Assembly: GCA_036677445.1 (NCBI GenBank) | Contig: JAVBWI010000023.1 | Location: 124,001 to 188,000 of the forward strand | DNA from: JAVBWI01 sp036677445 | Lineage (GTDB): Bacteria; Bacillota; Clostridia; Christensenellales; CAG-138 | Direction: 5' to 3' | DNA length: 64,000 bases | Shown here: piece by piece, positions 34,028 to 42,313 of the stretch | Layout: each line of letters starts with the position of its first letter | Numbering within the stretch: the first letter of the stretch is position 1 | Made by a program: the position numbers and the translations under genes | Notes under the pieces: generated by a model | Databases searched by the model: none | What the model was told of the DNA's origin: nothing | The model's input: the letters and a program-made list of their open reading frames with translations, nothing else

Positions 34028-35317
34028 ATGGCTGGTCAAACTGTATTGATCGCGCTGGGCGGCGGGCCGTCGCCCGTGATCAACGCTTCGCTGCAGGGCG
34101 TATTGGATCGTTTTCTTCCCGAAAAAGATGTGTTTGACGGGGTATACTGCGCCTTTCATGGTATTGAGGGTGTTTTGCTCGAGGAAATCATCGACATGCG
34201 CGCGCAAGATCCGGAAGAGATCGCGCTATTAAAGCTGACGCCCAGCTCCGGCGCGATCGGCACCTGCCGCTATAAGCTCAAGGACGGCAATGCGGAAGAC
34301 TACGCACGTGCTTTGGAAGTATTCCGAAAGCACAACATCTCTTGCTTTATTTATATCGGCGGCAACGACTCCATGGACACCGCGGATAAAATCAATATCC
34401 TTGCAAAAGAAAAAGGCATGCCGCTTACCGTAATCGGCGTGCCCAAAACGATCGACAACGACGTGGGCGACGAAGCCTTTGCCATCATCGACCATACGCC
34501 GGGCTACGGCAGCGCCGCGCGCTACTGGGCAAATATCATTATGGAAACAGAAGAGGAAAGCCGCGGCATGTGCGTTTCCGAACGCGTCTGCGTCTTGCAG
34601 GCCATGGGAAGAAAATCCGGCTACATTACCGCAGCGGCAAGGCTGGCCGACCCGCGGCGCAAAATGCCCCTGCAGCTGTATTTTGCGGAATCCGGCCATA
34701 CGCTTGCGAGCCTGACCGACCATGTCAATGATGAGATCAAGCGGAGCGGACGCTGCATGCTCGTCGTCAACGAAGGTTTTGACACGGGCGACCTCGGCGA
34801 ATTGAAAGACGGCTTCGGGCACACGGAATACGGCGCCAGCCGCTCCACCGCCGCGCAGAACGTCATCAACCATTTAAACCGTGTCGGGCTTCCCGCGCGG
34901 GGAAACGCCGTGGGGCAGGTGCCGGGTATTTTGCAGCGCTCCTGCTCGCTGCACCGTTCGCCTGTGGACATACAGGAAGCGTACGAGGTCGGCGCCCACG
35001 CGGCCAAGCTTGCTATCTGCGGACAAAGCGGATATATGGCCACCATACTGCGCAAAAAAACAGACGCTTACTGCGTCTATTATGACAAAGTGCCGCTTGC
35101 CGCCGTTGCCAATTCCGAACGCTTTTTGCCTGCATCCTGGATTTCCGAAAACGGGCTGGATGTTACCGATGACTTTATCCGTTACGCAAAACCGCTCATC
35201 GGCGAAGGGCTGCCGCCCGTTGCGTTTGAAAACGGCATACTGCGTTTTGCGCGCATTGCCCCGCATTATATTGAGAAGAAATGCCCGCCGTATATCCCGC
35301 AGAACCACCGCGCTTAA
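34028..35317 (+). CDS. 6-phosphofructokinase, PPi-dependent type
   Basis: A 429-residue phosphofructokinase. GGNDSMDTADK (111-121) has Asp114 where ATP enzymes carry Gly in GGDGS, and PKTIDND (139-145) has Lys140 where ATP enzymes have Gly; both substitutions mark pyrophosphate-dependent PFK. Other family motifs are GYGSAARYW, VLQAMGRKSGYITA and VVNEGFD. It is also longer than bacterial ATP-PFK (about 320). It would phosphorylate fructose-6-phosphate reversibly with PPi in the cytoplasm. TTGGAGG precedes the ATG. It is single, ending in a bidirectional terminator. Confidence 0.9.
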   Translation: MAGQTVLIALGGGPSPVINASLQGVLDRFLPEKDVFDGVYCAFHGIEGVLLEEIIDMRAQDPEEIALLKLTPSSGAIGTCRYKLKDGNAEDYARALEVFRKHNISCFIYIGGNDSMDTADKINILAKEKGMPLTVIGVPKTIDNDVGDEAFAIIDHTPGYGSAARYWANIIMETEEESRGMCVSERVCVLQAMGRKSGYITAAARLADPRRKMPLQLYFAESGHTLASLTDHVNDEIKRSGRCMLVVNEGFDTGDLGELKDGFGHTEYGASRSTAAQNVINHLNRVGLPARGNAVGQVPGILQRSCSLHRSPVDIQEAYEVGAHAAKLAICGQSGYMATILRKKTDAYCVYYDKVPLAAVANSERFLPASWISENGLDVTDDFIRYAKPLIGEGLPPVAFENGILRFARIAPHYIEKKCPPYIPQNHRA

Positions 35318-35341
35318 AAGAAAATACGGTTCCTTCCAAAT

Positions 35342-35375
35342 CCCCCCGCTGCAATTACCGGCAGTGGGGGGATGT
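35342..35375. terminator. Bidirectional terminator after PFK
   Basis: CCCCCCGCTGC and GGCAGTGGGGGG arms around a short loop, followed by ATGTTTT; placed between convergent stops. Confidence 0.8.
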
Positions 35376-35383
35376 TTTCACGG

Positions 35384-36121
35384 TTACTTATTCTCCTGTA
35401 CCATAGCGTTTTTCGAACCGGCATGCATCGCTTTGCTTCGGTATACCAGCGCGTATGTCGGCAGGCTGACGAAGAGCGAAGCTATGACATCCAGTATGGA
35501 ATGCTGTTTGATGAAAACCGTAGAAGCGCAGATCAGCAAGGCGATCACCGCCATCGACGCTTTGACGGACTTTCGCACCCTGGCGCTATGATAAATCCCA
35601 AAAAAGACGGCCAGCGCGCCTATCACATGCATGCTCGGAAGGACATTCGTATTGGTATCGACCCGATAAATCTCCCCTACCATTTGCGTATAGAAATTGG
35701 TCTCTTTGAACGTAATCGGCCTTAAATCCTGTCCATTGGGGAATACGGCGCATATTACAAGGCCCAATGTCATCCCGATCATGATATGGTACATGAATTT
35801 TTTAAATACCGGGACATCGCATATCATCAGATACAGTCCCGGAAATATGGCGTATGGGTACCACATGCAATATGGAATTACGAACTCCGCCACGAACGGA
35901 ATAGCATCGTCCACAGGCACATACGACGCCCAGTAATTTGCCGTAATGTTCTGTTCCAGAACCCAGAAGGCAAGCAGGTAGACCGGCAAATAAAGGGCCA
36001 GCAAACAATGCTTATATTTTTTAAGCGTACACAAAAAAGCGCCGCAGGTATGATGCGCATGCACGGTGCTTTCCATCGGTTCGCATTGTTTGATTGTCTT
36101 ACTCTCTTTTAACTGCTTCAT
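35384..36121 (-). CDS. PAP2-superfamily membrane phosphatase
   Basis: A 245-residue integral membrane protein with about six hydrophobic segments. The PAP2 catalytic triad motifs are recognisable: PNGQDLRP (motif 1-like region), VLPSMHVIGAL (motif 2, PSMH) and KQHSILDV (motif 3 with His and Asp). It belongs near the inositol-phosphorylceramide-synthase-like branch of PAP2 and probably removes phosphate from a lipid phosphate or pyrophosphate. The start is uncertain: the ATG at 36121 lacks a good ribosome binding site, and Met16 is an alternative. Confidence 0.82.
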   Translation of the reverse strand: MKQLKESKTIKQCEPMESTVHAHHTCGAFLCTLKKYKHCLLALYLPVYLLAFWVLEQNITANYWASYVPVDDAIPFVAEFVIPYCMWYPYAIFPGLYLMICDVPVFKKFMYHIMIGMTLGLVICAVFPNGQDLRPITFKETNFYTQMVGEIYRVDTNTNVLPSMHVIGALAVFFGIYHSARVRKSVKASMAVIALLICASTVFIKQHSILDVIASLFVSLPTYALVYRSKAMHAGSKNAMVQENK

Positions 36122-36175
36122 AACCGAATTTTATCATATATATCCAATTCAGGCAAACGGCACATCATACCCATC

Positions 36176-36204
36176 TTGCATGCGACCCTCCGGCATGCTA
36201 TACT
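36176..36204 (+). promoter_or_regulatory. Promoter of the cobalamin-controlled operon
   Basis: TTGCAT (36176-36181), a 17-bp spacer and TATACT (36199-36204) with an extended TG one base upstream. Transcription would start just before the riboswitch. Confidence 0.7.
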
Positions 36205-36230
36205 CTGTATAATTGAATATTGAGGATTTC

Positions 36231-36398
36231 AGGTGCCTGCAGCCGGGCATGCCCGGCAAGGCCTAACAAGGAAGAGGGGCCCATCCCCCACGAAACTCGT
36301 CGCTGTAACGGCGGAGTTTGCCCCACTGTGCCACTGGGAAACCGGGAAGGCGGGTGCAAACGAGGATGCCGGAGTCAGAAGACTTGCCTGACAAATCC
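36231..36398 (+). promoter_or_regulatory. Cobalamin riboswitch
   Basis: The conserved layout is present in order: AGGTGCC at the 5' end, AACAAGGAAGAGGGG, the core segment GCCACTGGGAAACCGGGAAG near 36328-36350, then a B12-box-like GGAGTCAGAAGACTTGCC ending near 36395, closing with the 5' CAGG/CCTG arms. It binds adenosyl- or methylcobalamin and lowers expression of the genes that follow. About 130 bases of leader lie between it and the first ATG; I could not assign the terminator or sequestering helix with confidence. Confidence 0.88.
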
Positions 36399-36527
36399 GT
36401 ACAAAGAGCCACGAGGAAACTGGTGTTCGTACAAAATGCCTTTTGGGCGGCGGAAGTTTTCGTTTTTTTGTATTTCCTCTTTGTATTGGGTGCCTCTAAT
36501 CCCAATATTGAAAAAGGGGGATTTTTT

Positions 36528-36929
36528 ATGTCCGTTACACGCAATAAGAAACTGATCGTACTCGCGCTGATACTCGTGGTGCTCGTCGCCGCCGCGGCTA
36601 TCCTTTATTCGCAATTTGCCGCAAAACCCGTCGAAGGGGCAAAGGCGATTGCCATCACCATTGCGCACGGCGATAAAAGCGTGAAGGAGCTGACGCTGCA
36701 TACCGACGCGGAATACCTTCGCGGCGCGCTGGAGGAAGCGGATCTGGTAGCGGGTACACAAGGCGAATACGGTTTGTATGTGCTGACCGTCGACGGCGAG
36801 ACCGCGGATGAAGCCGCGCACGAATGGTGGTGCTTCACCAAAAACGGCGAGCAGGTCAACACCGGCGTGGATCTTACCCCCATATCCGACGGCGAGTCTT
36901 ACGAAATCACACTGACGGTGGGTTGGTAA
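36528..36929 (+). CDS. DUF4430 (transcobalamin C-terminal-like) membrane-anchored protein
   Basis: A 133-residue protein. A single N-terminal hydrophobic anchor (about 9-30) without a lipobox Cys precedes an external domain with GALEEADLVAGTQGEYGLYVLTVDG, EWWCFTKNGEQVNTGVD and GESYEITLTVGW, the pattern of DUF4430/transcobalamin-like C-terminal domains. AAAAAGGGGG seven bases ahead fixes the ATG; the frame upstream runs through the riboswitch and is not coding. With B12-riboswitch control and a following ECF S component it probably captures cobalamin or a corrinoid at the cell surface. Confidence 0.82.
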   Translation: MSVTRNKKLIVLALILVVLVAAAAILYSQFAAKPVEGAKAIAITIAHGDKSVKELTLHTDAEYLRGALEEADLVAGTQGEYGLYVLTVDGETADEAAHEWWCFTKNGEQVNTGVDLTPISDGESYEITLTVGW

Positions 36930-36931
36930 CC

Positions 36932-37444
36932 ATGCCTGCCGCAGCCAGACGCATCGTACTATTGGGCATGTTGGGCGCGCTGCTCGTAATTACGCAGGTG
37001 GCGCTTGCGTTTTTGCCGAATATTGAGTTGGTGTCGCTGCTGGTGATTGTATACACGCTTGTGCTTGGTCCCGCTGCGTTCGCACCGATAGCCGCATTCG
37101 TGCTGGTGGAAGGCCTTCTTTACGGCTTCGGGCTGTGGTGGCTGAATTATCTTTATATATGGCCGATGCTTGCGGGCATCGTACTGTTGCTGCGCAAACA
37201 GCGCAGCCCGATTTTCTGGGCAATCCTCGGCGGCGGCTTCGGCCTGTTTTTTGGCGCTTTGTGCGCGATACCGTATTTTTTCATAGGCGGCCCCGCCTCG
37301 GCATTTGCATACTGGGTCAGCGGCATTCCGTTTGATATCGCGCATTGCGCGGGAAACTTTGCCGCAGGGCTGCTGCTGTTCGCGCCCTGCCTGAAAATTC
37401 TCGAGCGTCTCATGTACTACGGGGCAAATATACAACCACAGTAG
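36932..37444 (+). CDS. ECF transporter S component, probably for cobalamin
   Basis: A 170-residue, very hydrophobic protein with five to six transmembrane segments, starting AARRIVLLGMLGALLVITQVA and ending with a short charged tail; size and profile match substrate-binding S components of energy-coupling-factor transporters. It begins two bases after the DUF4430 stop. No EcfA or EcfT gene is here, so it should share a general ECF module encoded elsewhere. Riboswitch control makes cobalamin or a precursor the likely cargo. Confidence 0.82.
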   Translation: MPAAARRIVLLGMLGALLVITQVALAFLPNIELVSLLVIVYTLVLGPAAFAPIAAFVLVEGLLYGFGLWWLNYLYIWPMLAGIVLLLRKQRSPIFWAILGGGFGLFFGALCAIPYFFIGGPASAFAYWVSGIPFDIAHCAGNFAAGLLLFAPCLKILERLMYYGANIQPQ

Positions 37445-37455
37445 AGCGAAAGCAA

Positions 37456-37488
37456 AGCGCCCGCCGGTATGTTTTACCGGCGGGCGCT
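37456..37488. terminator. Strong bidirectional terminator
   Basis: AGCGCCCGCCGGTA (37456-37469) pairs perfectly over 14 bp with 37475-37488, loop TGTTT; it lies between convergent genes. Confidence 0.8.
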
Positions 37489-37494
37489 TACTAT

Positions 37495-37878
37495 TTACTT
37501 TAGAGCATCTTCCATAGCCTTGAGATATGCGTTGCACGTCGCGGTCGCGCCTGAGATCGTGTCCACATCGATATTTTGCTTTTGAATAACCTTTTGAATT
37601 AGCTCCTTTGTTACGTCTTCCTGTGCAATGGCGACATCGTCCAGAATCTTCACGTCCACGATTTTGTTCGCCACAATCGTCACTTCCACCGTGTTTGACC
37701 ACCGTGCGTTTTTGTAAGTACCCTGATAGCTGCCGTCCGAAAGCGCTGACAGGTCCGCAGGGCTGATCGCCTCGCCCAGCACGGTTTTCATTCCTGCGGT
37801 AGCGAAGGCGTACGCGCAGGCGGCAACAATCAAAATCACCGCAATGAGAATAACAATTACCTTCAGAAAAATTTTCAT
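37495..37878 (-). CDS. FMN-binding domain protein, membrane-anchored
   Basis: A 127-residue protein. An N-terminal hydrophobic stretch with VAAC at 18-21 could be a signal anchor or a lipobox. The rest is an FMN_bind domain: DGSYQGTYKN at the start and DTISGATATCNAYL near 107-118, where Thr112 of SGAT is the expected site of covalent FMN attachment by ApbE. GGGGAGG precedes the ATG at 37878. Such small flavinylated proteins pass electrons at the outer face of the membrane. A promoter-like TTGACA-16-TACAAA lies at 37969-37942. Confidence 0.87.
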   Translation of the reverse strand: MKIFLKVIVILIAVILIVAACAYAFATAGMKTVLGEAISPADLSALSDGSYQGTYKNARWSNTVEVTIVANKIVDVKILDDVAIAQEDVTKELIQKVIQKQNIDVDTISGATATCNAYLKAMEDALK

Positions 37879-38210
37879 AAATCCTCCCCGTTTCCATGCT
37901 GAAAGCCGATAGTATCTATGCTGTTTGTGAACGCGCATAGCTTTGTAATTTTGCCACGCCGTTTGTCAATGGCAGCGTCAGGTGATCTGCTCACCGATTA
38001 TACCATTGCGCAGGATCCCAGGCAAGGCAGTATATACCTGGAACTGCATATACATGGAACACTTCTGCACGGCAACGAAAAATCATACTTTTGCGGGATG
38101 GGTTGGTTATATTTTTTTCTTTGTTTGTTTCATGAAGCGCGCATATTGGGTGGCCTTGGAGAAGCAGGAAAGGCATATATTCCAACAGACATAAATGAAG
38201 GGGGAATAAA
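37879..38210. other. Divergent intergenic stretch
   Basis: It holds the FMN-binding gene's promoter-like pair (37969-37942, minus strand) and the leader of the holin-like gene with GGGGG just before its ATG. A plus-strand frame from 37918 has no ribosome binding site and no recognisable composition; I see nothing else. Confidence 0.45.
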
Positions 38211-38591
38211 ATGATGACGGAAACGGTTATAAAGTGCGCATTGGAGATCGCCGCCACGCTGGTTATCCTGGCCATCGGCATCGCGGGCGCGCGGCTCGCA
38301 GCCATGGTCGCAAAGAAGCAGGAGCTGGCCGGTATCGCCGCGGCTACCGAGCAGGTAGTAAAAGCTGCTAAGATCACGGCGGGAGAATTGAATCAGACTG
38401 TCGTATCGGTGCTGAAAAAGAATGGCGCAAAGCTTACCAGCGAGCAGATCACCGTGCTCAAAGACGATCTGCTGTCCATGGCGTACAGCAAGATTTCCGC
38501 ATCGGCAATCACACTGCTGGAAGACGCCGCTGTCGATGTGCGGGCGCTCATTATCGGCGTGGGCGAGGATTGGATCAATAAGCTCAGGTAA
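38211..38591 (+). CDS. LLH-family holin-like protein
   Basis: A 126-residue protein. One strong N-terminal transmembrane helix (about 8-30) is followed by a soluble, mostly helical region (AAATEQVVKAAKITAG, LTSEQITVLKDDLLSMAYSKI), the pattern of LL-H-type phage holins (superfamily 6). AAGGGGGAATAAA precedes two ATGs, 38211 and 38214. No other phage gene is near; the next gene is a LysM-GH18 peptidoglycan/cortex hydrolase-like protein on the opposite strand. It could be a domesticated holin for export of wall hydrolases or a phage remnant. Confidence 0.75.
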   Translation: MMTETVIKCALEIAATLVILAIGIAGARLAAMVAKKQELAGIAAATEQVVKAAKITAGELNQTVVSVLKKNGAKLTSEQITVLKDDLLSMAYSKISASAITLLEDAAVDVRALIIGVGEDWINKLR

Positions 38592-38693
38592 GAATATCGG
38601 CAAATCGTGTCTATCGGCATAAATTACGCAAATAAGCCGATACTTCATGCATTTGCCCGGGGCCTTCATCCTGCGGGCGGCCTTCTCTTATGG

Positions 38694-38733
38694 CCCCTTG
38701 CCATGCTTTCACAGCTTTGCAAGGGGATCTTTT
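38694..38733 (+). terminator. Terminator after the holin-like gene
   Basis: CCCCTTGC (38694-38701) and GCAAGGGG (38719-38726) form a stem followed by ATCTTTT. Confidence 0.6.
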
Positions 38734-38838
38734 GCGTCAGATAATACGGCCGTGCTCGGTCCCTGACGCCTGGCTCATTGTCCCTTAGCCCGGCTACCTG
38801 GGTACGCAAAACCCCATGTTGTCCGCGGAAATTCCCTT

Positions 38839-39984
38839 TTATAATACTTTCCGTATTTCATACATGGAATTAAGTGTTTGGTAACTTTCCGGAGAAAAGA
38901 TATTGATCGTCCAAAAGCTTATGCCTCCAAGATTATAGATTCTGACGAGTTCAAGGCGCGTGCGAATGCTTTGCTCATTGTCGAACCAAACAACATGGCG
39001 CAAGCCCATATTATCCTCATAGTTGAAGTAAGGAGACTGTGTTTCCTCATTAAACTGTACGATGGAGCCCGTTCTGGCGGCGAGATCCCTCGCCTGCGCA
39101 GGCGTGAGCATCTGCGCGGTTGTGCCTACATGATACGGCAGCGTCCAGTCAAAACCGTAATTGGTCATGCCCAGCAGAATGCTCTGGCTGGGTATCACTG
39201 AAACGGCATAGTCCAGCGCAAGCCTTACCTGATCGATTGGCGTTACAGCCGTGGGCGGCCCATATGCATTTCCAAACGCGTAAGCGACAATGATGAATAT
39301 CTGGTTCGCTAACCTGGCATACGCGGCAAAATTGAGCATATCATACACCAGCATGCTTTGGTTTGGGCCCGTTTCAATTGCGTCCGTCGCTACGACTATA
39401 TACCCCAGCGGATGCAGTGTGATTGTGAACATTTGAAAAAACCGGGTAAAGGCTTCGCGGTCCGCACGGTAAACATTTTCAAAATTGATATTCAGCCCGT
39501 AGTAATTTCTCGATTTGAGTACATTGACCACATTGTTGATAAGGGTTTTCCCCAGCAGCTCATCCGTCAGTATTGTATGGGCCAGATCGCTGGAGAAGCC
39601 GCCGCTTCCATCAATATTCGTAATGACCATCAGCGGCGCGACGCGAACCTGACGCGCTTGCCGGATCATAGCAGTGTCGTCAATTCTTATAAGGGAACCG
39701 TCGGACCTGACCTGATAGCTGTAGATGCTTAAATATGTAAGATAGTAAAGCGTGTCCTGCAAAACCTGGCTGTCGATTTCCGGGAAGGCAAAGCCGTTCA
39801 CGCTGATTACACGCCGAACCGGATACCCGGGCGGCAAATGAATGATCTGCCCTGCAACGATGTAATCCGGATCAGGGATATTCGGATTTGCAAAAATCAA
39901 ATTTGCGAGGGGTATATCAAACAAGCGGGCGATAGAATTAAATGTATCGCCAGGTCGGACCGTATAATCAGTCAATCCAGCCAC
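38839..39984 (-). CDS. LysM plus GH18 domain protein, spore-hydrolase (SleL/YaaH) type
   Basis: A 381-residue protein. One LysM repeat (residues 5-50: YTVRPGDTFNSIARLF, ANPNIPDPDYIVAGQIIHLP) is joined to a glycoside hydrolase 18 barrel. In SleL/YaaH relatives this acts as an N-acetylglucosaminidase on spore cortex fragments. The catalytic strand reads YYGLNINFENVY: the acid Glu169 is kept, but the preceding Asp of DxE is Asn167, so activity may be altered. There is no signal peptide, as in spore-targeted members. It starts with GTG after GGAAGG. This is the best hint of sporulation here. Confidence 0.85.
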   Translation of the reverse strand: MAGLTDYTVRPGDTFNSIARLFDIPLANLIFANPNIPDPDYIVAGQIIHLPPGYPVRRVISVNGFAFPEIDSQVLQDTLYYLTYLSIYSYQVRSDGSLIRIDDTAMIRQARQVRVAPLMVITNIDGSGGFSSDLAHTILTDELLGKTLINNVVNVLKSRNYYGLNINFENVYRADREAFTRFFQMFTITLHPLGYIVVATDAIETGPNQSMLVYDMLNFAAYARLANQIFIIVAYAFGNAYGPPTAVTPIDQVRLALDYAVSVIPSQSILLGMTNYGFDWTLPYHVGTTAQMLTPAQARDLAARTGSIVQFNEETQSPYFNYEDNMGLRHVVWFDNEQSIRTRLELVRIYNLGGISFWTINIFSPESYQTLNSMYEIRKVL

Positions 39985-40188
39985 AACCTTCCAGTTAAAA
40001 TTTAGAAATTATTCTTTCTTGAATTGTATTACACAAACAAAGCAAAGAGACTACCTGCCGGCAAACGGTTCATCCGTTTTAGGTACAGCCTTTAAGACGC
40101 GCGACGCTTAGTCCCTGTTCCCTGCCATACTTGCCCCCTGTACAAGAACGCGCGCAATCGATATACTATCAATAGAAAAAGCCAAATA

Positions 40189-40213
40189 CCCCGGCGCAAA
40201 CTTTGCGCCGGGG
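40189..40213. other. 25-base perfect palindrome before the cysteine desulfurase gene
   Basis: CCCCGGCGCAAA and TTTGCGCCGGGG with one central base, ending 25 bases before the ATG. It may be a terminator of upstream transcription, a leader hairpin or an operator. The AAGGAG site lies just outside it. Confidence 0.6.
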
Positions 40214-40237
40214 TCGTTTAAGGAGTAAACCCGCACA

Positions 40238-41359
40238 ATGATATACCTTGACTATGCCGCCAATACGCCCGTACGCGAACAAGTACTTACAACCTTCTGT
40301 GAGGTTTCGCGGACGTACCCGGCGAACCCCAATTCCCCCCATGCGCTGGGGCGGCAGGCAGGAGAAAGGCTTGCCACATGCACGTGCCATATGCTTACTT
40401 TGCTTGGGGTAACGGACAGGGAACTTATTTATACCTCCGGCGCGACGGAGGCGAATAACCTTGCCATCAAAGGCGCAGCACACCAGTACCGCGGCCGCGG
40501 CAAGCATATCCTTACCACGTATTTGGAGCATTCCTCCGTGCATGGCGCAATCGGCGCGCTGCAGGCGGAGGGGTATGAGGCGGAATACGTCGATCTGCTT
40601 CCAAACGGCCGGGTGGATATTATGCACCTGCAGTCGCTTTTGCGGCCGGATACCGTACTCGTTTCCGTCTGCTATGTGGACAGCGAGCTGGGTATCATAC
40701 AGGATATCGGCAGCATCGGAAGGCTCCTGTCCGCCTGCCCGAACTGCCTGTTCCATGTGGATGCCACACAGGCGGCGGGAAAGTTCCCGCTTGCGCTTTC
40801 GCATGTGGACCTTTTCACCTTCGCGCCGCATAAATTCTACGGGCTCAACGGCATAGGCGCGCTCGTCAAAACGCCGGAGGTGCTGCTGGAAACGCAGATG
40901 CACGGCGGCGCGAGCACTACAGTTTACCGCAGCGGCTCGCCCGCGCTCGCGCTCATCGCCGCCATGGATACGGCGCTGTCTCTCGCTTATGCCGATATGG
41001 AGGCGAACGGGCGGCATGCGCAGGCGCTCAACGCGAGGCTTCGGCAGGCGCTCGGGCAATATCCGGACGTTACGGTCAACAGCCCGCAAGGCGCGTCGCC
41101 GTACCTGCTCAACGTAAGCGTGCCCGGCCGGGACGCGCCCGCATTTTTGCAGGCGCTGGAACAGAAGGGATTTTGCCTTTCGGGCAAATCCGCCTGTACC
41201 GCACCCAAGGCGGTCTCCCGCCCCGTGTATGCGCTGACAAAGAACCGCAGGCTGGCACTTTCCACCCTTCGCATCAGTATCAGCCACCTGACCGCGGCGG
41301 AGGATATCGAAGGGTTTCTTGCGGCGTTTGACGCGTGTTATCAGGAAAGCGGGAGGTGA
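40238..41359 (+). CDS. Cysteine desulfurase (NifS/IscS family)
   Basis: A 373-residue PLP enzyme releasing sulfur from cysteine as a persulfide. MIYLDYAANTPVRE and YTSGATEANNLAIKG are family signatures, HVDATQAAGK binds PLP, Lys199 in FTFAPHKFYG holds the cofactor, and Cys320 in LSGKSACTAP is the persulfide cysteine. AAGGAG precedes the ATG. Its end nearly meets the next gene, a TtcA-like thiolase, so the pair probably supplies sulfur for tRNA thiolation rather than general Fe-S assembly (no IscU-type scaffold follows). Confidence 0.92.
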   Translation: MIYLDYAANTPVREQVLTTFCEVSRTYPANPNSPHALGRQAGERLATCTCHMLTLLGVTDRELIYTSGATEANNLAIKGAAHQYRGRGKHILTTYLEHSSVHGAIGALQAEGYEAEYVDLLPNGRVDIMHLQSLLRPDTVLVSVCYVDSELGIIQDIGSIGRLLSACPNCLFHVDATQAAGKFPLALSHVDLFTFAPHKFYGLNGIGALVKTPEVLLETQMHGGASTTVYRSGSPALALIAAMDTALSLAYADMEANGRHAQALNARLRQALGQYPDVTVNSPQGASPYLLNVSVPGRDAPAFLQALEQKGFCLSGKSACTAPKAVSRPVYALTKNRRLALSTLRISISHLTAAEDIEGFLAAFDACYQESGR

Positions 41360-41364
41360 CTGCA

Positions 41365-42195
41365 ATGGATCGGCTGCAGGAAATCGAACGGAGCATCATC
41401 AAGAAATTCCGTAAGGAAATCTGGCGTAACTTTGCGTTTGCGGTAGGGCGCTATCAGCTGATACAGGAGGGCGACAAAATCGCCGTTTGCATTTCCGGCG
41501 GCAAGGACTCCATGCTGATGGCCAAATGCATGCAGGAAATACAGCGGCACGGACAAGTACCCTTCGAAATTGAATTTCTGGTGATGGACCCCGGTTACAA
41601 CAGGGAGAACCGGCGGCGCGTGGAAAATAACGCGGCGCTGTTGGGCATCCCTGTCCGCATATTTGAAACGGATATATTCGATATCGTGGCGGAGGAAGAA
41701 AAGTCCCCCTGCTACCTGTGCGCGAGAATGCGGCGCGGCTGCCTGTACAGCCGCGCGCAGGCGCTCGGCTGCAACAAGATTGCGCTGGGCCACCACTTTG
41801 ACGATGTGATCGAGACAATACTCATGAGCATGCTCTACGGCGGGCAGGTGCGCACCATGATGCCCAAGCTCCACAGCACGAATTACCCCGGCATGCAGCT
41901 GATACGCCCCATGTACCTCGTAAAAGAAGAGGATATTCAGCACTGGCGGCGGTACAACGAACTCGAGTTCATACAATGCGCGTGCCGGTTTACGGAAAAC
42001 TGCGTGCTCGGCGACAGCGGCGGAGGCGGGAAACGGCAGGAAATGAAGCAGCTGATACAGCGCTTCCGCAAGATCAACCCCAAGATCGATCAGAATATAT
42101 TTACAAGCGTGGAAAACATCAATTTAGAAACCGTTATCAGCTACCGCGACAAAGACGGCCTGCACAGCTTTCTGGACGATTACGACGGGCAATGA
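41365..42195 (+). CDS. TtcA/TilS-like PP-loop tRNA thiolation protein
   Basis: A 276-residue ATP-pyrophosphatase. The PP-loop SGGKDS is at 44-49. Cysteines PCYLC (Cys116, Cys119) and a second cluster IQCACRFTENC (Cys205, Cys207, Cys213) match the Fe-S/active-site cysteine pattern of TtcA-type 2-thiocytidine enzymes. LGHHFDDVIETILM is also typical. The ATG at 41365 follows GGGAGGTGA. Five bases separate it from the cysteine desulfurase gene, its likely sulfur donor. Specificity (C32 versus another position) cannot be read from sequence. Confidence 0.88.
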   Translation: MDRLQEIERSIIKKFRKEIWRNFAFAVGRYQLIQEGDKIAVCISGGKDSMLMAKCMQEIQRHGQVPFEIEFLVMDPGYNRENRRRVENNAALLGIPVRIFETDIFDIVAEEEKSPCYLCARMRRGCLYSRAQALGCNKIALGHHFDDVIETILMSMLYGGQVRTMMPKLHSTNYPGMQLIRPMYLVKEEDIQHWRRYNELEFIQCACRFTENCVLGDSGGGGKRQEMKQLIQRFRKINPKIDQNIFTSVENINLETVISYRDKDGLHSFLDDYDGQ

Positions 42196-42313
42196 GCGAC
42201 AAGTGCCAAGAGGGATACCCGGCTTTTCAGCCAAATATCCCTCTGCCCAGTCTGGTGCTAATAAATTTGTTGCTTCTGTCTTACATGCCTGAATTCAAAT
42301 CTTGGCCCGGAGA

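Noticed and set aside
36318..36527. N-terminal extension of the DUF4430 frame
   Set aside because: It runs through the cobalamin riboswitch; the real ATG at 36528 has a strong ribosome binding site and begins the membrane anchor.
37918..38214. 98-codon plus-strand frame ahead of the holin gene
   Set aside because: No ribosome binding site at its start; it covers the divergent promoter region and ends at the holin start.
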